From: Rhodanobacter sp. 67-28
GTDB lineage: Bacteria; Pseudomonadota; Gammaproteobacteria; Xanthomonadales; Rhodanobacteraceae
NCBI GenBank assembly: GCA_001898415.1
Contig: MKTU01000041.1
Location: 1-62,171 of the forward strand
Direction: 5' to 3'
Length of the DNA: 62,171 nt
Shown here one piece after another: positions 61,778-62,171 of this stretch. Made by a program: the position numbers and the translations under genes. The number at the start of each line of letters is the position of its first letter. Positions within the stretch are counted from its first letter, which is position 1. The notes beneath the pieces are model-generated. The model was given only the letters and a program-made list of their open reading frames with translations, was not told the DNA's origin and did no database searches.

Positions 61778-62171
61778 ATGTCCAAAGGTCATTTCAAGTG
61801 TGGTGGCAAGGCGCAGCGGGTGATGTTGGCGCGCTTGCCGCTCGCGGCGGCGATCAGTTTTGCCGTGGCGGCACCAGCGCTCGCCCAGGATGTTGCCGAG
61901 CAGCCCGCATCGGCCGCGACGACCTCGGCGGCAGCGCAAAAGGTCAAGACCCTGGGTACGGTCACGGTGACCGCGCAGAGGCGCACCGAGGATCTGCAGA
62001 AGGTGCCGATCAGCATCAACGTGCTGGCACAGGATCAACTCGAGGCCCTGCACGTCCAGAACTTCAAGGACTACGTGAAGTACCTGCCCAGCGTGTCCTT
62101 TCAGGACAACGGTGGCGGCAATGGCGCGCAAGGCTTTGCCATCATCTACATGCGCGGTGTCAGCAGCCGAG
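61778..62171 (+). CDS. TonB-dependent receptor, 3' end outside window
   Basis: The first 131 residues of an outer-membrane receptor: signal peptide ending in APALAQ (about 37), a TonB-box-like stretch (TVTVTAQRR) and the start of the plug domain (VPISINVLAQDQLEAL, DYVKYLPSVSFQD, YMRGVSS). GGGGGAGG precedes the ATG at 61778. This type is common in Xanthomonadales loci for scavenging oligomeric nutrients. Its place after the D-amino-acid operon suggests it brings peptidoglycan- or N-acyl-amino-acid-type substrates across the outer membrane. Confidence 0.9.
   Translation, partial: MSKGHFKCGGKAQRVMLARLPLAAAISFAVAAPALAQDVAEQPASAATTSAAAQKVKTLGTVTVTAQRRTEDLQKVPISINVLAQDQLEALHVQNFKDYVKYLPSVSFQDNGGGNGAQGFAIIYMRGVSSR

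Overview
The window is a high-GC gammaproteobacterial chromosome segment that is mostly core genome. Gene order (lptD-surA-pdxA-rsmA-apaG-apaH; secA-M23 peptidase-dciA-lpxC-ftsZ; an ATGA-linked division/cell-wall cluster; rnpB; rsmI-lpoA-yraN), protein sequence style and TonB-receptor-rich flanks point to Xanthomonadales, most like Rhodanobacteraceae (Rhodanobacter/Dyella type). This assignment is inferred from gene content, not from a database search.

Layout. 1-2021: end of a membrane protein gene, a PduO-type cobalamin adenosyltransferase and a histone-deacetylase-like hydrolase. 2119-9092 (+): outer-membrane assembly and metabolism operon lptD-surA-pdxA-rsmA-apaG-apaH. 9188-13032 (-): secA and a membrane-anchored M23 peptidase, with dciA divergent. 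13759-30853 (-): lpxC, ftsZ, ftsA, ftsQ, ddlB, murC, murG, ftsW, mraY, murF, murE, ftsI, ftsL, rsmH, mraZ, driven by a TTGACA/TATCGT promoter followed by a four-box MraZ operator. murD is absent from its usual slot between mraY and ftsW; a repeat element sits there. 31178-38391: rnpB, rsmI, an LppC/LpoA-like lipoprotein, yraN, a GlcD-like flavoprotein, a uracil-DNA-glycosylase-like protein and a NupG-like transporter. 38416-45827: Fur-box-associated TonB receptor plus PepSY protein, dusB, a bifunctional OlsF-like acyltransferase and a prokaryotic glutamate-receptor-like potassium channel. 45991-55387: metK, a secreted unknown, uup, gst, a GIY-YIG protein, a frameshifted ppc and ahcY under a clear SAH riboswitch.

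55552-62171 is the most interesting accessory region: an RpiR-type regulator, an amino-acid permease, a DgcA-like enolase-superfamily epimerase, an exported N-acyl-D-amino-acid deacylase, a DgcN-like (DUF1611) protein and the start of a TonB receptor. Together they look like a D-glutamate/D-amino-acid scavenging system: outer-membrane uptake, periplasmic deacylation, inner-membrane import, then N-acetylation and racemisation to N-acetyl-L-glutamate.

Three families of intergenic inverted repeats recur: A, built on GGGAATAGGGAAT-like units; B, built on GGAGTGAG-like units; C, a REP-like GGAGCCCGCTCGCGGGC unit. Several overlap gene ends and supply coding sequence or stop codons (ddlB, pdxA, rsmI, possibly murG). 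No CRISPR array, tRNA, transposase or integrase was seen.
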